From Campylobacterales bacterium (GTDB taxonomy: Bacteria; Campylobacterota; Campylobacteria; Campylobacterales; QNZT01), in contig JALUNR010000176.1 in the NCBI GenBank assembly GCA_027055005.1, forward strand, positions 1 to 24,304: a stretch of DNA of 24,304 nt, read 5' to 3'. Below, one piece after another: positions 22,951 to 24,304 of this stretch. The notes under the pieces are model-generated. The model was not told the DNA's origin, did no database searches, and was given only the letters and a program-made list of their open reading frames with translations. The translations under genes were made by a program, and so were the position numbers. Positions within the stretch are counted from its first letter, which is position 1; each line of letters opens with the position of its first letter.

Positions 22951-24201
22951 ATGAATAAAAAGGTTTTTTTCTATCTATATCTTTTGATATTGGTTTTTTT
23001 AGCACTTCCAGTTATAAAAGTAGGTCCTGCAAGAGTTGAACAACTTTTAGTACTTTTAACTTTTGGCATTGTTTTTTTAGATGATTTAGCTAATAAAACT
23101 ATTGACTTTGATATATTATTTTATATGATAGGAGGTGCATTACTATTAGTTTTACTTAGTTTAAACTCTACATATCCTAAAATAGGTGCTGATAAATATT
23201 ATATCAAATACTTATTTATCTATCCTGTAGTATTTTATGTAGGTTCAAGAATTGTACAAAAGTTAGATTTAAATAATTTCATAAATATTTTAGATTTGAG
23301 TCTTCTTTTTTATGTTGTAAGTTGGTTTATAGTTATGTATAAACTTCTCCCATTTTCTATAATTTCTAAATTTATTCATATGAGACATTTTGGTTGGGGA
23401 AGTGAATTTTTACCAATTCAGGGAACTTTTTATGAAGCAGGAGCACTGGGTATTATAGTAGGTAGTATCTTTTTATTTTCATTTATGAGCCGAGTAGAGT
23501 TTAATATATGGCCAAAACAAAAATATTTTTCATATTCACTTTATATTTTAACAATTTTTATTATGGTTATGTCAAAAAATAAAACTATATGGTTATCTTA
23601 TGCACTTATACTTATTTTTTTATCCTTTTTTAAAGGATATATTAAAATAACAAGAAGTAGTTACTACACATCGCCTACAAAACTAGAAAAAGACAAACTT
23701 TTAAAAACTTTTAAAAATATCAATAGTATTTATCTTATAGCTGGAACTATTCTTTTAATTATCTTTTTTTTCTTATATAACCAACTATCTTCTAGCCCAT
23801 TTATCACTATGAAAGAATTTTTATTTAAACTTCATCATGAAAGAGGAGCTCAATATGTAGAAGCATGGAAAATGATAAAAAATTCTAATTTTTTTGGAGG
23901 ATATGGATTTGGATCTGTTGGGGCACATTTCGAAGGATTACACATCTTAGGAGTAGATAAAGATGCAGGGGAAATAAATAGTGTTTTACTAGATCTTTGG
24001 GTTCAAGGCTCAATCTTAGCTGTTATTTATATGAGTGGGATAATTTATATGGGTTTCAACAAATACCACTTAGTAACTATTGTAGTTCCTATGTATTTTG
24101 TTTTTTTTGGATTAACAAATCCTATTATAGCTGAAGAATTTTTTCTACTTCTTGGTATGTCATATAGTGTCGCTCATATGGAGGATTTTAATGCTTCTTA
24201 G
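22951..24201 (+). CDS. O-antigen ligase / Wzy-like polymerase membrane protein
   Basis: This 416-aa protein has about ten or more membrane helices and a long periplasmic segment (about 280-340), the layout of the O-antigen ligase (Wzy_C) family. The segment GAQYVEAWKMIKNSNFFGGY followed by GFGSVG and the late histidine-containing loop fit the conserved region just before the large loop (the usual P-L-x-G-x-G pattern is modified here to GGYGFGS). It either polymerises repeat units or ligates the glycan to its acceptor; the sequence does not decide. Starts six bases after the DUF4838 stop and overlaps the next gene by 11 bases. Confidence 0.85.
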   Translation: MNKKVFFYLYLLILVFLALPVIKVGPARVEQLLVLLTFGIVFLDDLANKTIDFDILFYMIGGALLLVLLSLNSTYPKIGADKYYIKYLFIYPVVFYVGSRIVQKLDLNNFINILDLSLLFYVVSWFIVMYKLLPFSIISKFIHMRHFGWGSEFLPIQGTFYEAGALGIIVGSIFLFSFMSRVEFNIWPKQKYFSYSLYILTIFIMVMSKNKTIWLSYALILIFLSFFKGYIKITRSSYYTSPTKLEKDKLLKTFKNINSIYLIAGTILLIIFFFLYNQLSSSPFITMKEFLFKLHHERGAQYVEAWKMIKNSNFFGGYGFGSVGAHFEGLHILGVDKDAGEINSVLLDLWVQGSILAVIYMSGIIYMGFNKYHLVTIVVPMYFVFFGLTNPIIAEEFFLLLGMSYSVAHMEDFNAS

Positions 24202-24304
24202 CAAAAATATATCTGATAGAATAACATTTTTAAGATTTCCCCTTATTGTAGCTATTGTCTTTATTCACATTCATACAAATGATTTTCACTTTACCAATAA
24301 ATAT
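24191..24304 (+). CDS. Acyltransferase family 3 protein (partial, N-terminus)
   Basis: The first 38 codons are inside the window. The text NISDRITFLRFPLIVAIVFI then HIHTN is the typical first membrane helix of acyltransferase-3 proteins, with the conserved RF.L and the histidine pair. GGAGG at 24180-24184, six bases upstream, is an excellent ribosome-binding site. Such enzymes add acetyl or similar groups to surface glycans, consistent with the cluster. The frame runs off the right edge. Confidence 0.78.
   Translation, partial: MLLSKNISDRITFLRFPLIVAIVFIHIHTNDFHFTNKY

Overview
The window is strongly AT-rich, gene-dense and has almost no intergenic space. The proteins (MoxR/vWA locus, CbiK-type cobaltochelatase, fused CbiE/CbiT, a thioredoxin-like ferredoxin among the cbi genes), the AAA/AGA/ATA-heavy codon use and the lone TATAAT -10 boxes with T-rich upstream DNA suggest a Campylobacterota (epsilonproteobacterial) chromosome such as Sulfurimonas or Arcobacter relatives. 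This assignment is inference. There is no rRNA, tRNA, CRISPR array or transposase, and no gene-free stretch above about 120 bases.

Region 1 (1-4716) is a MoxR/Bat-type locus. On the minus strand, in transcription order, lie a 42-aa membrane protein gene too short for usual gene calling, a BatA-like vWA protein, a signal-peptide membrane protein, a vWA protein with a TPR-like tail, a MoxR AAA+ ATPase and the start of a further gene that leaves the window at base 1. A small DUF58 gene is transcribed divergently.

Region 2 (4718-10816) is an anaerobic (early cobalt insertion) cobalamin operon on the minus strand: small ORF, cbiM, cbiK, cbiL, cbiC, a RelE/ParE-type toxin-antitoxin pair with its own promoter, a [2Fe-2S] thioredoxin-like ferredoxin, cbiD and cbiET. 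CbiK inserts Co2+ into sirohydrochlorin, CbiL, CbiD, CbiE and CbiT methylate and decarboxylate the ring, and CbiC moves a methyl group. CbiF, CbiG, CbiH, CbiJ, the amidases and the lower-ligand genes are not here.

Region 3 (10825-24304) is a surface-polysaccharide cluster. A membrane-anchored PIG-L deacetylase faces left. Rightward lie two GT2-like glycosyltransferases, an ATP-grasp ligase, a HAD phosphatase and a NodB-type deacetylase in one tight run, then rmlC, rmlD, a four-helix-bundle (S23/IVS-protein) gene and rmlB for dTDP-L-rhamnose, a leftward Wzx-type flippase, a secreted DUF4838 protein, an O-antigen ligase/polymerase and the first 38 codons of an acyltransferase-3 protein. This fits Wzx/Wzy-type assembly of a rhamnose-containing, de-N-acetylated and probably acylated glycan.

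The most unusual structure is at 18022-18483. The four-helix-bundle gene sits between rmlD and rmlB, flanked by inverted arms that are each exactly four tandem heptamers (28 bp). The left arm encodes the last residues and stop of RmlD and the start codon of the inserted gene. The right arm encodes the N-terminus of RmlB, whose start codon and ribosome-binding site lie inside the inserted gene. It looks like a minimal IVS-like insertion that re-supplies translation signals to the gene it interrupts.
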